DNA of 64,000 bases, taken from positions 1 to 64,000 of the forward strand of contig NZ_QVLR01000080.1 of NCBI RefSeq assembly GCF_014822185.1. The letters are read 5' to 3'. Origin of the DNA: Azoarcus sp. Aa7 (GTDB lineage: Bacteria > Pseudomonadota > Gammaproteobacteria > Burkholderiales > Rhodocyclaceae). Every line of letters begins with the position of its first letter. Within the stretch, counting starts at the first letter, position 1. Position numbers and translations under genes: made by a program. Below, piece after piece: positions 36,993-45,997 of the stretch. The notes under the pieces are model-generated. The model was not told where the DNA came from and searched no databases. It was given only the letters and a program-made list of their open reading frames with translations.

Positions 36993-37640
36993 ATGACACG
37001 GCCCCAGCCTCCCGAGAGCGTCCTGCTGCGCGGACGCGACGGCGCGATCGAGGCGCTGATCGACACCCCCGACACGGTGCGCGGCATCGCGCTGGTGTGC
37101 CACCCGCACCCGCTGTTCGGCGGCACCAACACCAACAAGATCGTGCACACCCTCGCGCGCACGCTGCGCGAGCTGGGCTACGCGGTCGTGCGCCCGAACT
37201 TCCGCGGCGTCGGCAAGAGCGAAGGCGAGCACGACCACGGCAACGCCGAGACCGAGGACATGCTCTCGGTGATCGCGTGGATGCAGTCGCGCTGGGGCAC
37301 CCTGCCGCTCGCGCTGGGCGGCTTCTCCTTCGGCGCCCACGTGCAGACACGCGTCGCCGCGCGGCTCGCGGGAGGCATGACGCCGGCGAGCCGCGTCGTG
37401 CTGGTCGGCACCGCGACCGGAGAGGTGAGCGGCGCACGCAGCTACACCACCGGCCCGGTACCGAAAGACACGCTGGTGATCCACGGCGAGGAAGACGAGA
37501 CGGTGTCGCTCGCGAACGTGCTCGAGTGGGCGCGGCCGCAGAACCTGCCGGTCGTCGTCGTGCCCGGCGCGGACCACTTCTTCCACGCCCGCCTCACCAT
37601 CATCCGCGACATCATCCTGCGCAACTGGGCGCCGCTGTGA
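36993..37640 (+). CDS. Alpha/beta hydrolase
   Basis: The 215-residue protein is a compact alpha/beta-hydrolase of the bacterial family with HPHPLFGG near residue 35, the NFRGVGKSEG turn, the nucleophile elbow GFSFGA (Ser about residue 113) and a C-terminal acid/histidine pair (EDETV; GADHFFH). It is probably a cytosolic esterase or peptidase-like enzyme of unknown substrate. It starts three bases after the ferredoxin gene and precedes a GST gene by 28 bases. Confidence 0.88.
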   Translation: MTRPQPPESVLLRGRDGAIEALIDTPDTVRGIALVCHPHPLFGGTNTNKIVHTLARTLRELGYAVVRPNFRGVGKSEGEHDHGNAETEDMLSVIAWMQSRWGTLPLALGGFSFGAHVQTRVAARLAGGMTPASRVVLVGTATGEVSGARSYTTGPVPKDTLVIHGEEDETVSLANVLEWARPQNLPVVVVPGADHFFHARLTIIRDIILRNWAPL

Positions 37641-37668
37641 TCGGCGCGCCACTTCACCGGAGAATGCC

Positions 37669-38280
37669 ATGAAGCTCTTCGCCTCGCTGACCAGCCCCTA
37701 CGCACGCAAGGTCCGCATCATCCTCGCGGAAAAATCGCTGCCTTGCGAGTTGATCGTCGATTCGCCGTGGGAGGCGAACACGCGCGTCCCGAGCGTGAAC
37801 CCGCTCGGCAAGGTGCCGGCGCTGGAGACCGACGCGGGCGAGATCTTCTTCGATTCGCCGGTGATCGCGGGCTACCTCGAGACACTCGACGCGGCGCCGA
37901 AACTGCTGCCGGCCGACCCGCTCGAACGCGTGCGCGTGCGCCAGATCGAGGCCCTCGCCGACGGCGTGACCGACGCCGCGGTTACAGCGCTGCTCGAATC
38001 GCGCCGCCCCGAAGGCCTGCGCAGCGAACCCGAGATCGACCGCCAGATGGACAAGATCGACCGCGCGCTCGACGCGCTGGAGGCGCGCGCGAGCGGGCGT
38101 GACTGGATGTACGGCAACGCGCTGAGCCTGGGCGACATCGCCGTCGCCGTCGCCCTCGGCTACCTGGACCTGCGCTTCCCGCAGCACGAATGGCGCCGCG
38201 AGCACCCCTCGCTGGCGGCGCTCGCGCGGCGCATGTTCGCACGCCCGAGCTTCACCACGACGAAACCGCCGGTCGGCTGA
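37669..38280 (+). CDS. Glutathione S-transferase
   Basis: The 203-residue protein has the thioredoxin-like N-terminal domain with [10 protein letters not shown] (catalytic Ser/Tyr region), [13 protein letters not shown] (cis-Pro) and [10 protein letters not shown] (glutathione binding), and the all-helical C-terminal domain with the [18 protein letters not shown] motif. It should conjugate or transfer glutathione in the cytosol; the substrate is unknown. GGAGA precedes the start. Confidence 0.92.
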   Translation: MKLFASLTSPYARKVRIILAEKSLPCELIVDSPWEANTRVPSVNPLGKVPALETDAGEIFFDSPVIAGYLETLDAAPKLLPADPLERVRVRQIEALADGVTDAAVTALLESRRPEGLRSEPEIDRQMDKIDRALDALEARASGRDWMYGNALSLGDIAVAVALGYLDLRFPQHEWRREHPSLAALARRMFARPSFTTTKPPVG

Positions 38281-38284
38281 TGCC

Positions 38285-39265
38285 GTGACGGGCATGCCCG
38301 CCGCACCGCAGGGCATCGCGCTCGCCAGCCCGCTGGAGATCCGCGGCCTGCGCAAGCGCTATGGCGACAACGAGGTCGTCGCCGGCATCGACCTCCGCCT
38401 GCGCCCGGGCGAGTGCTTCACGCTGCTGGGCCCCAACGGCGCGGGCAAGACGACCACGCTGCGCTGCGCGCTGGGCCTCACCCGCCCCTCGGGAGGCGAG
38501 ATCTTCCTCGCCGGCCTGCCCGTGCCCGAGCGCGCGCGCGAGGCGCGCATGCGCGTGGGCGTGGTGCCGCAGCAGGACAATCTCGACCCCGACTTCACCT
38601 GCGCCGAGAACCTCCTCGTCTATGGCCGCTACTTCGGCCTCGACGACGCGGCGATCACCGCGCGCATCCCGGAGCTCCTCGCCTTCGCCGGACTGGAAAG
38701 CAAGCGCGACGCACGCATCCAGTCGCTGTCGGGCGGCATGAAGCGGCGCCTGACGCTCGCGCGCGCGCTGGTGAACCGCCCCGACCTGCTGATCCTCGAC
38801 GAACCGACGACCGGCCTCGACCCGCAGGCGCGCCACCTGATCTGGGAGCGCCTCAAGCAGCTGATCCGCAACGGCACCACGGTGCTGCTGACGACGCACT
38901 TCATGGACGAGGCCGAGCGCCTCGCCGACCGACTGGCGATCCTCGACGCCGGCCGCATCCTCACCGAGGGCAGCCCGCGCGACGTGATCGCGGCGCAGAT
39001 CGAGGCGCAGGTCGTCGAGGTGTATGGCGACTGGAACGGCACCGCCCGCAACGGCACGAGCGGCGCGCAGGCCTGGGCCGAGGCGCATGCCGGCGCGTTC
39101 GCGCGCCGCTACGAGGTGAGCGGCGAGACCGCCTTCTGCTACCTCGACGACGCGGCGCCGCTGATGGCCCACCTCGCGGAACAGTCGGGCCTGCGCTACC
39201 TGCGCCGGCCGGCGAACCTCGAGGACGTGTTCCTCAAGCTCACCGGGCGCGATCTGCGCGACTGA
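38285..39265 (+). CDS. ABC transporter ATP-binding protein, NodI / DrrA type
   Basis: The 326-residue ATPase has Walker A ([10 protein letters not shown]), the Q-loop ([12 protein letters not shown]), signature LSGGMKRR, Walker B ([13 protein letters not shown]) and the H-loop (TTHFMDEAE). The DNLDPDFT loop and C-terminal domain fit the NodI/ABC-2 exporter subfamily. The GTG at 38285 starts 4 bases after the GST stop; the ATG at 38294 is an equally possible start. With the permease downstream it forms an exporter for an unknown lipid-like, glycolipid or drug substrate. No nodulation genes are nearby. Confidence 0.9.
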   Translation: MTGMPAAPQGIALASPLEIRGLRKRYGDNEVVAGIDLRLRPGECFTLLGPNGAGKTTTLRCALGLTRPSGGEIFLAGLPVPERAREARMRVGVVPQQDNLDPDFTCAENLLVYGRYFGLDDAAITARIPELLAFAGLESKRDARIQSLSGGMKRRLTLARALVNRPDLLILDEPTTGLDPQARHLIWERLKQLIRNGTTVLLTTHFMDEAERLADRLAILDAGRILTEGSPRDVIAAQIEAQVVEVYGDWNGTARNGTSGAQAWAEAHAGAFARRYEVSGETAFCYLDDAAPLMAHLAEQSGLRYLRRPANLEDVFLKLTGRDLRD

Positions 39266-39280
39266 CGCGAGACCGACACC

Positions 39281-40078
39281 ATGGCCTCCACCCCGCTCCG
39301 CTCGACCTTCCGCGCCCCGCACCTGTCGCACCGCTTCGTCCCGGTGTGGCAGCGCAACTTCCTCGTGTGGCGCAAGCTCGCGCTGCCCTCGGTGCTGGGC
39401 AACCTCGCCGACCCGATGATCTACCTCTTCGGCCTGGGCTTCGGCATCGGCATGCTGGTGCCCGAGATCGGCGGCGTGTCCTACATCAGCTTCCTCGCCG
39501 CCGGCATGGTGTGCTCGTCGACGATGAACAGCGCCTCCTTCGAGGTGCTTTACTCGTCCTTCTCGCGCATGCACGTGCAGCGGACCTGGGACGCGATCAT
39601 GAACGCGCCGGTCGATCTCGACGACATCGTGTTCGCGGAGCTGGTGTGGGCGGCATCGAAGGCGCTGCTGTCGGGCGTCGCGATCCTCATCGTGATCGCG
39701 GTGTTCGGCCTCGTCGACAGCCGCTACGTGCTGTGGCTGCTGCCGCTGATCTTCCTCGTGGGCCTGAGCTTCGGCGCGCTCGGGCTGGTGATGACGGCGC
39801 TGGCGCCGAGCTACGACTTCTTCATGTACTACTTCACCCTCTTCATCACGCCGATGACGCTGATTTCGGGCGTGTTCTTCCCCGCCGAACAGCTGCCCGC
39901 GGCAGTGCAGGTGGCCGCGTCGCTGCTGCCGCTCGCCCATGCCGTCGAGCTCGCGCGCCCGCTGCTGCTGGGCAAGCTGCCGGACGGCATCCTGCTGCAC
40001 CTGGCCGTGCTCGCGGCCTACGGGGTCGGCGGCTTCTGGGTCGCGCTGGGGCTCACGCGGCGGCGGCTGCTCGGCTGA
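39281..40078 (+). CDS. ABC-2 transporter permease, NodJ type
   Basis: The 265-residue permease has six hydrophobic segments and matches the NodJ/ABC-2 family (NLADPMIYLFGLGFGIG, FEVLYSSFSRMHVQRTWDAI split over two lines of the family pattern, and ISGVFFPAEQLP near the end). It lies 15 bases after its ATPase. The pair is most like lipo-oligosaccharide exporters, a family that is widespread in free-living betaproteobacteria; the substrate here is unknown. Confidence 0.9.
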   Translation: MASTPLRSTFRAPHLSHRFVPVWQRNFLVWRKLALPSVLGNLADPMIYLFGLGFGIGMLVPEIGGVSYISFLAAGMVCSSTMNSASFEVLYSSFSRMHVQRTWDAIMNAPVDLDDIVFAELVWAASKALLSGVAILIVIAVFGLVDSRYVLWLLPLIFLVGLSFGALGLVMTALAPSYDFFMYYFTLFITPMTLISGVFFPAEQLPAAVQVAASLLPLAHAVELARPLLLGKLPDGILLHLAVLAAYGVGGFWVALGLTRRRLLG

Positions 40079-40093
40079 GTACCGCGCCGCGGC

Positions 40094-41473
40094 TCAGGGC
40101 AGGATGAAGCTGCTCGGCTCCTGCACGCTGCGCGCCGCGTCGTGCCCCGCCACGATGCGGAAGGTGATCGGACGCACGCCCGACAGTGGCGTGCCGGCGG
40201 GCGCGGACAGGGTCAGCGACACCGGGCGCACGCTGCCCGCCGCGACCGCGAACGCCCGTTCGCCGACGACCTCGATGCCCGGCACGCCACCGACTTCGAC
40301 GACGAACTCGCGCGGGGTGTCGTCGAGGTTCTTCAGCTTCAGCGTGTAGGCGTTCTCGATCCGTCCGGCGGAGGTCTCGCGCAGCAGGGCGCCGCGGTCA
40401 CGCAGCACGTCGACCTGCAGCAGCGAACGCTGGCTCAGTGACCACGCCCCGAGCGCGAGCACCGCCAGCGACAGGCCGCCATACGCGGCGAGGCGAGTCC
40501 TCCCGCCCGCCGCCGCCCCGGCGAGCTCGCGCTCCGAGGCGAAGCGGATCAGGCCGGTGGGCGTGCCGACGCGTGTCATCACCGTGTCGCAGGCATCGAT
40601 GCACAGGCCGCAGTTGATGCAGCCGAGCTGCAGGCCCTCGCGGATGTCGACGCCGGTCGGACAGACTTCGACGCAGATGCCGCAGTCGATGCAATCGCCG
40701 CCGCCCTCGGCCCGGCCGCGCGCCTGCCGCGGCTCGCCACGGCGGGAGTCGTAGCTGACGGTCGCGGTGTTGCGGTCGAACATCACGCCCTGGAAGCGCG
40801 AGTACGGGCACATGTGCTGGCACACGGCCTCGCGTGCGAAGCCGGCCTGCACGTACAGGAAGAGGCCGTAGAAGATCAGCCAGAAGCTCTCCCACGGGCC
40901 GGTGGCGCCGACGGCGAGCGCCGGCAGCAGTTCGCGGATCGGCGTGAAGTAGCCGACGAAGGTGATCGCCGTCCACGCCGCGATCAGCAGCCACAGGCCG
41001 TGCTTGGCGCCCTTGAGCAGGAGCTTGCGTGCGCTCATCGGACTGCGGTCGAGCTTCAGGCGTTCGAGGTGGTCGCCCTCGACCTTCGCCTCGACCCACG
41101 TGAAGATCGTCGTGTACACCGTCTGCGGGCAGGCGAAGCCGCAGAACAGGCGCCCCGCGAGCGCGGTGACGAGGAACAGCGCGGTCGCCGCGAGGATCAA
41201 CGCCAGCGCGAGCAACAGCGCGTCCTGCGGCCACAGCACGAGGCCGAAGAGATAGAACTTCTCGTGCACGATGTCGAAGAGGACGGCCTGCCGCAGCGCG
41301 CCGTTGCCCTCCCACCTGAGCCAGCAGCCGCCGTAGAAGACGATCTGCGTGAGCCACACCATGGCCCAGCGCAGCGTATTGAAACGGCCCGCGACGGCCC
41401 GCGCATGGATCTTCCCCTGCTTGCGGTACAGCTCCAGCTTCGCCTCGCGCACCTTGCTGACGGACTTGCCCAT
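40094..41473 (-). CDS. ccoG: CcoG, copper-handling factor for cbb3 oxidase assembly (RdxA/FixG)
   Basis: The 459-residue protein has five N-terminal membrane helices, the membrane-embedded CGFACPQTVY motif, two [4Fe-4S] cluster motifs (CIDCGICVEVCP and CINCGLCIDAC, about residues 260–300), one more helix, and a C-terminal Ig-like periplasmic domain. CcoG reduces copper for cbb3-type cytochrome oxidase. The start at 41473 (MGKSVSK) follows a GGAGGAAGG site; the open frame extends 23 codons further without support. The ccoNOP genes are not in the window. It diverges from the norE-like gene. Confidence 0.92.
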   Translation of the reverse strand: MGKSVSKVREAKLELYRKQGKIHARAVAGRFNTLRWAMVWLTQIVFYGGCWLRWEGNGALRQAVLFDIVHEKFYLFGLVLWPQDALLLALALILAATALFLVTALAGRLFCGFACPQTVYTTIFTWVEAKVEGDHLERLKLDRSPMSARKLLLKGAKHGLWLLIAAWTAITFVGYFTPIRELLPALAVGATGPWESFWLIFYGLFLYVQAGFAREAVCQHMCPYSRFQGVMFDRNTATVSYDSRRGEPRQARGRAEGGGDCIDCGICVEVCPTGVDIREGLQLGCINCGLCIDACDTVMTRVGTPTGLIRFASERELAGAAAGGRTRLAAYGGLSLAVLALGAWSLSQRSLLQVDVLRDRGALLRETSAGRIENAYTLKLKNLDDTPREFVVEVGGVPGIEVVGERAFAVAAGSVRPVSLTLSAPAGTPLSGVRPITFRIVAGHDAARSVQEPSSFILP

Positions 41474-41683
41474 TCCTGCCTTCCTCCGGATGCGGACCGG
41501 GGAGACAATTTCCCCGGTCGACGCCGGAGGCGAGTACAACACCGCGCGCCCGACAGAAACAGTTCCAGAAAATCATATTTTCAACAGGAACAGATTCAGG
41601 CTTGCAGCGAATGTCCGAGCTGAACTGTGCCGATCTGAAACCCGATCGGCTGTGCCTGTGATCGGGAGGCGGAACGGGCAAGA

Positions 41684-42319
41684 ATGATGGCAGTTCATAC
41701 TGGGCGCAAAGCCATGACGACGATCGCGATTTCCGCTCCTCCGCCGCGGCAGGACGCCGCGCAGGCGGGGCGGGTCCCCGGCAACAGCGGCATCTGGGTG
41801 GGCATCACCTGCGAATTCGTCGAGTTCGCCGTGCTCTTCATCGTCTATTTCGTCGCCCGCGCCCACTTTCCCGACGCCTTCGAGCACGGCTCGGAGCGCC
41901 TGTCGCGCGTCTCCGGCACCGTCATCACGCTGCTGATGGTGACGAGCAGCTTCTTCATCGCCGCGTCGGTCGTGACGATGCGTGCCGGCCAGCGCCAGCG
42001 CTCGCTGTGGTGGCTCGTCGCCGGGCTGGTCGTGGCGCTCGGCTATCCGGTGGCGAAGTTCCTCGAGATCCGCTGGAACCTCGCGCATGGCATCGACGGC
42101 GAAGCGGGCATCTTCTTCACGGTTTACTACTACCTGACGATCAACCACCTGGTGCACGCGAGCTGGGGCATCCTCGGCATGCTGTGGGTGCTCGCGCGCC
42201 ACGTCGCCGGCGCGTACTCGGCCGAGGAGCACAGCGGACTCGAGGCGCTGGCGAGCTACTGGCACGCCACCGACATCATCTGGCTGGTCCTCTTTCCCTT
42301 CTTCTACGTGCTGGCGTAA
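41684..42319 (+). CDS. norE: NorE-like / cytochrome c oxidase subunit III family protein
   Basis: The 211-residue protein has five membrane helices in the pattern of heme-copper oxidase subunit III (ITCEFVEFAVLFIVYF, KFLEIRWNLAHG, YYYLTINHLVHASWGILG, YWHATDIIWLVLFPFFYVLA). Stand-alone versions of this size next to a small subunit IV-like protein are NorE, an accessory of nitric oxide reductase. Starts at 41684, 41687 and 41714 are all possible. The norCB genes are absent from the window, so the NorE name rests on size and the NorF-like neighbour. Confidence 0.8.
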   Translation: MMAVHTGRKAMTTIAISAPPPRQDAAQAGRVPGNSGIWVGITCEFVEFAVLFIVYFVARAHFPDAFEHGSERLSRVSGTVITLLMVTSSFFIAASVVTMRAGQRQRSLWWLVAGLVVALGYPVAKFLEIRWNLAHGIDGEAGIFFTVYYYLTINHLVHASWGILGMLWVLARHVAGAYSAEEHSGLEALASYWHATDIIWLVLFPFFYVLA

Positions 42320-42321
42320 CG

Positions 42322-42630
42322 ATGAGCCCGACCGAACGGAAACCCGCCACGGCGCTGGCCCCGCTGACCGCGGCATGGCTGATCCTCGTCGCGCTGACGC
42401 TGCTGAGCCTCGTGCTGGGGCAGTGGTTCCACGGCGCGGCGTGGCTGCCGGTGGTGGTCGCGGCCATCGTGTGGGCAAAAGGCATGCTGATCGCGCAGCG
42501 CTTCATCGAGGCCGAGCTCGCCCACCCCTTCATCCGCCGCGTGCTGAAGGGCTTCGTCGCCTTCGCACCGCTCGCGCTGGTGCTGATCGCCTTCTTCGGC
42601 CGCGAGTTCGCGCGCTGGGCGACGCTATAG
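42322..42630 (+). CDS. norF: NorF-like / prokaryotic cytochrome c oxidase subunit IV family protein
   Basis: The 102-residue protein has three membrane helices (about 15–35, 40–60, 77–95) and the subunit IV-type sequence AAIVWAKGMLIAQRFIEAELAH divided between helix 2 and its exit loop. It starts two bases after the norE-like gene, so the pair is one operon. In denitrifiers NorF supports nitric oxide reductase activity. Its end overlaps the last bases of the convergent MocR gene. The role is inferred from topology and pairing. Confidence 0.78.
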   Translation: MSPTERKPATALAPLTAAWLILVALTLLSLVLGQWFHGAAWLPVVVAAIVWAKGMLIAQRFIEAELAHPFIRRVLKGFVAFAPLALVLIAFFGREFARWATL

Positions 42631-44037
42631 CTGCTGTGCGATGAGCCGGCCGAGCGTCGCCATCGCAACCTGCTGGCGCTCCGAATCGGGGTGGCCGAAG
42701 TTGAGCCGCAGCCAGTGGCCGAACTCGCGCTTCGCCGAGAAGATCGGCCCCGGCGCAATGCTGATGCCGTGCGCGAGCGCCTGCTGGTGCAGCAGCAAGG
42801 TGTCGACCTGCCGCGGCAGTTCCAGCCACACGAAATAGCCGCCTTGCGGCCGCGCGAGCCGCGCGCCGGGCGGGAAATGCCGCTCGATCGCGGCGATCAG
42901 GGCGACCTCCTGTTCGGCCAGCTTGCGCCGCAGCTGGCGCAGGTGGTTCTCGTAGCCGCCGTGCTTCAGGTAGTCCGCCAGCGCGATCTGCACCGGTACC
43001 GTGGTCGCGAGGCTGGTCGCGAGCTTCAGGCGCTGGATGCGCCCGGCGTAGCGCCCCGCCGCGACCCAGCCGACGCGGTAGCCGGGCGCGAGGCACTTCG
43101 AAAACGAGGACACGTGCATCACCAGGCCATCCGCGTCCACCGCCTTCGTGCACAGCGGCGCCTGCCGGCCGAAGTACAGCTCGGCATAGACGTCGTCCTC
43201 GATCAGCGGCACCTCGTGACGGCGCAGCAGCTCGACAAGGGCCTTCCTGCGCTCGTCCGGCACGAGGCTGCCTGTCGGGTTGGCGAAGTTCAGCATGAAC
43301 AGGCAGGCCTTCACCGGATGGTGGCGCAGCGCGTCCGCCAGCGCCGGCAGGCTCACGCCTTCGCGCGGATGAGTCGGGATCTCGATGACCTTCAATCCCA
43401 GCCGCTCGCTCGCCTGCAGCCCGGCATAGAAGGTCGGCGACTCGATCGCGATCAGGTCGCCGGGGCGCGTGACCGCCTGCAGGCACAGGTTGAGCCCCTC
43501 CATCGCGCCCGAGGTGATGACGATCTCCTGCGGCGACACCGGCGCGCCGTGCGCGAGGTAGCGCAGCGCGAGCTGCCGGCGCAGCTCCTCGTTGCCCGGC
43601 GGCAGGTCGGTCACCGTCGCGAGCGGGTCGAGCCGGCGCGCGGCGTTCGCGAGGAAGCGCCCGAGCCTGTCGAGCGGATACAGGTAGGGGCTGGGGAAGC
43701 TCGACCCCAGCGGCACGATCGCGGGGTCGCGCACGCTGTCGAGGATCTGGAAGATGAAGTCGCTGACCTCGAGCTGCGTCGAGCCGCCGGCCGGGCGTGT
43801 CATGTCGGGCTCGGGCAGGCTGCGGCCGAGGCGCGCACGCACGAAGTAGCCCGACTTCGGCCGCGCCTCGATCAGGCCGCGCCCTTCCAGCAGGTAATAG
43901 GCCTGCGTGACGGTGATCGGGCTGACCTTGTGCGTGCGGCAGGCCTGTCGCACCGACGGCAGCCGGTCGCCGGCGCGCAGCACGCCGTCGGCGATGAGCT
44001 TTTCCGTCTGCTCGGCGAGGTCCTGGTAGCGGCTCAT
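42625..44037 (-). CDS. MocR/PdxR-type GntR regulator with aminotransferase-like domain
   Basis: The 470-residue regulator has a GntR winged helix (residues about 5–75: LRAGDRLPSVRQACRTHKVS, then a recognition helix) joined to a fold type I aminotransferase domain (about 110–465) with NFANPTGS, the DDVYAEL aspartate region and the pyridoxal-phosphate lysine in SFSKCLAPGYRVGW. Such proteins sense PLP or amino compounds and regulate a neighbouring gene. The divergent neighbour is a TerC-type membrane protein, so the target is not obvious. It converges with norF. Confidence 0.92.
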   Translation of the reverse strand: MSRYQDLAEQTEKLIADGVLRAGDRLPSVRQACRTHKVSPITVTQAYYLLEGRGLIEARPKSGYFVRARLGRSLPEPDMTRPAGGSTQLEVSDFIFQILDSVRDPAIVPLGSSFPSPYLYPLDRLGRFLANAARRLDPLATVTDLPPGNEELRRQLALRYLAHGAPVSPQEIVITSGAMEGLNLCLQAVTRPGDLIAIESPTFYAGLQASERLGLKVIEIPTHPREGVSLPALADALRHHPVKACLFMLNFANPTGSLVPDERRKALVELLRRHEVPLIEDDVYAELYFGRQAPLCTKAVDADGLVMHVSSFSKCLAPGYRVGWVAAGRYAGRIQRLKLATSLATTVPVQIALADYLKHGGYENHLRQLRRKLAEQEVALIAAIERHFPPGARLARPQGGYFVWLELPRQVDTLLLHQQALAHGISIAPGPIFSAKREFGHWLRLNFGHPDSERQQVAMATLGRLIAQQL

Positions 44038-44214
44038 GCGGCGATGTTAGCAGGGGCGCATCGCCCGCGGCCGGCGTCGAAAGCGGGCTGAAAGGGTGCC
44101 GCCGTATCGTTCGTGCCACCGGGTGCCCGCGACTGCCCCTGTCGCACGATGCCGTTCTTGGCGACAATGGCCGCCTTCGGCCCCATCATCCGTGCTTGAA
44201 AAGGAGAACGAGCA

Positions 44215-44961
44215 GTGCTCGAAACCCTGACGACCGCCGCCTTCTGGGTGTCGGTATTGCAAATCATCGCGATCGACATCCTGCTCGGCGGCGACAACGC
44301 CGTCGTGATCGCGCTCGCGTGCCGCAAGCTGCCCGAGCATCAGCGCAACAAGGGCATCGCGTGGGGCGTGGTCGGCGCGATCGCGCTGCGCATCGTGCTG
44401 ATCTTCTTCGCGCTTCAGCTCCTGGCGCTGCCCTTCCTGAAGGTCGTCGGCGCGCTGCTGCTCTTGTGGATCGGCGTGAAACTGATGCAGCCGGAGGACG
44501 ACGACGGCCACGGCAACGTCGAGGGCTCGACGCATCTGCTGGGCGCGATCAAGACCATCGTCGTCGCCGACGCCGTGATGAGCCTGGACAACGTGATCGC
44601 GGTCGCCGGCGCGGCCAAGGGCGATCTCGGCCTCGTGGTCTTCGGCATCGTCGTCAGCATCCCGATCATCGTGTGGGGCAGCAAGTTCGTGCTCAAGCTG
44701 ATGGACCGCTTCCCGGTCGTGATCACGCTGGGCGCCGCGTTGCTCGGCTGGATCGCCGGTGGCATGCTGGTCGGCGACGTGGTCGTGAAGCCCTACGTGG
44801 AAGGGCTGCCCGGCTGGCTGCACTACGCGGCCTCGGTCGCGGGCGCGGCGTTCGTCGTCGGCGTGGGCGCGTGGCTCGCGCGGCGCCAGAGCGATGAAGA
44901 GACGCCGCTCGTCGAACTCGCGGTCGAAGAGACCGGCGACGGCGGCGCCCGGCGCAACTGA
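44215..44961 (+). CDS. TerC/YjbE-family integral membrane protein
   Basis: The 248-residue protein has seven membrane helices and the two acidic TerC motifs: IDILLGGDNAVVIA near residue 20 and VVADAVMSLDNVIAVAG near 120. The family includes metal (notably manganese) exporters in several bacteria. The GTG at 44215 is preceded by AAGGAG with 7 bases spacing. The tail is acidic. A universal stress protein follows 22 bases later. No manganese riboswitch pattern could be matched upstream. Confidence 0.87.
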   Translation: MLETLTTAAFWVSVLQIIAIDILLGGDNAVVIALACRKLPEHQRNKGIAWGVVGAIALRIVLIFFALQLLALPFLKVVGALLLLWIGVKLMQPEDDDGHGNVEGSTHLLGAIKTIVVADAVMSLDNVIAVAGAAKGDLGLVVFGIVVSIPIIVWGSKFVLKLMDRFPVVITLGAALLGWIAGGMLVGDVVVKPYVEGLPGWLHYAASVAGAAFVVGVGAWLARRQSDEETPLVELAVEETGDGGARRN

Positions 44962-44983
44962 CCGTGCTGACAAGGAGATCATG

Positions 44984-45421
44984 ATGCTCAAGGTGCTCGT
45001 CCCCCTCGACGGCTCGGAGAACGCCAACCGCGTGCTCGACCACCTGATGAAGCTGCGCGCGCTCAGCGGCGAGCTCGACATCCACCTGCTCAACGTGCAG
45101 ATCCCCATCGACGGCCACGCCCGCAGCTTCGTCAACCATGACGAACTGGAGACCTGGCACCGGGAGGAAGGCCTCGCCGCGCTCGCCACAGCCCGTGCGG
45201 CGCTCGACGCAGCCGGCGTTCCCTACACGCACCACATCGCGATCGGCCACGTCGCCGACACCATCGTCCGCTACGCGAGCGAGCACCGCTTCGACAAGAT
45301 CGTCATGGGCACGCACGGCCGTGGCGCGCTGCTGCAGGCGCTGCTCGGCTCCGTCGCTCACGCGGTGCTGGAGCGTTCGCCCGTCCCCGTGACGCTGGTG
45401 AAGCCCGTCCCGCCCGCCTGA
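44984..45421 (+). CDS. Universal stress protein (UspA family)
   Basis: The 145-residue protein has the Usp fold with VLVPLDGSENA at the N-terminus and the ATP-binding signature MGTHGRGALLQALLGSVAHAVLERS near the C-terminus (G-x2-G-x9-G-S/T type). The start at 44984 is chosen because AAGGAG (44972–44977) is 6 bases upstream; the ATG three bases earlier is also in frame. It is probably co-transcribed with the TerC-type gene. Its function in stress survival is general. Confidence 0.9.
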   Translation: MLKVLVPLDGSENANRVLDHLMKLRALSGELDIHLLNVQIPIDGHARSFVNHDELETWHREEGLAALATARAALDAAGVPYTHHIAIGHVADTIVRYASEHRFDKIVMGTHGRGALLQALLGSVAHAVLERSPVPVTLVKPVPPA

Positions 45422-45454
45422 CCGGCCGCCCCTCGCCCCCCCACCCGGCGGTCA

Positions 45455-45495
45455 CCGCCGCGGTGGTCTAGAGTGGGGTAGCAGCACCGCGGCGG
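45455..45495. terminator. Hairpin between the Usp gene and the ferritin-like gene
   Basis: CCGCCGCGGT (45455–45464) pairs perfectly with its complement (45486–45495). The loop is 21 bases, and no T-run follows. It is placed 33 bases after the Usp stop codon. Confidence 0.4.
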
Positions 45496-45529
45496 ACATC
45501 GCACGGCGGCGGGCAAAGGAGGGGACATC

Positions 45530-45997
45530 ATGGCGGAACTCGACAGGGAAGCGGTCGTTGCGGCACTGAACCGGATCCTCGAAGCGGAACTTGCCGGAGT
45601 CGTGCGCTACACGCATTACTCCTTCCTCGTGTTCGGCTTCGGGCGCATTCCGATCGTATCGTGGCTGAACGCGCAGGCCGACGAATCGCTGCAGCACGCG
45701 CGCATGGCCGGCGAGTGGATCACCACGCTGGGGGCGCACCCCTCGCTCGCGATCGGTCCGCTACTCGACTCGCACCAGCACGACATCGGCGCGATGCTGC
45801 GCGAATCGCACGAATCGGAACGCAGCGCGCTGAAGCTGTATCACGAACTGCTCGCACTGGTCGCGGACCGCTCGGTGGCGCTCGAGGAATATGCGCGCCA
45901 GATGGTCCGGACCGAGGAACTGCATCTCGCGGAAGTCGACAAGATGCTGCGCAAGCCGGGCGACCTGTCGGCCTTCGCGCCGGCACGGCCGACCTAG
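45530..45997 (+). CDS. Ferritin-like (bacterioferritin-type) protein
   Basis: The 155-residue, all-helical protein has carboxylate/histidine pairs on four helices, as in ferritin-like diiron proteins: E18/E20, the DESLQHARMAGEW segment (E52, H56), the HESERSALKLYHE helix and the TEELHLAEVDKML helix. Iron storage or oxidation is plausible. The second-helix spacing (E-x3-H) differs from the textbook bacterioferritin E-x2-H, so a classical Bfr cage is not certain. It overlaps the end of the convergent SagB-type gene by four bases. Confidence 0.78.
   Translation: MAELDREAVVAALNRILEAELAGVVRYTHYSFLVFGFGRIPIVSWLNAQADESLQHARMAGEWITTLGAHPSLAIGPLLDSHQHDIGAMLRESHESERSALKLYHELLALVADRSVALEEYARQMVRTEELHLAEVDKMLRKPGDLSAFAPARPT

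Noticed and set aside
38285-40078. Nodulation (nodIJ) symbiosis locus
   Set aside because: The ABC pair is NodIJ-like, but no nodABC or nod boxes are present, and such exporters are common in free-living betaproteobacteria.
44038-44214. Manganese (yybP-ykoY) riboswitch in front of the TerC-type gene
   Set aside because: TerC genes often have one, but the conserved aptamer segments could not be matched in this leader.
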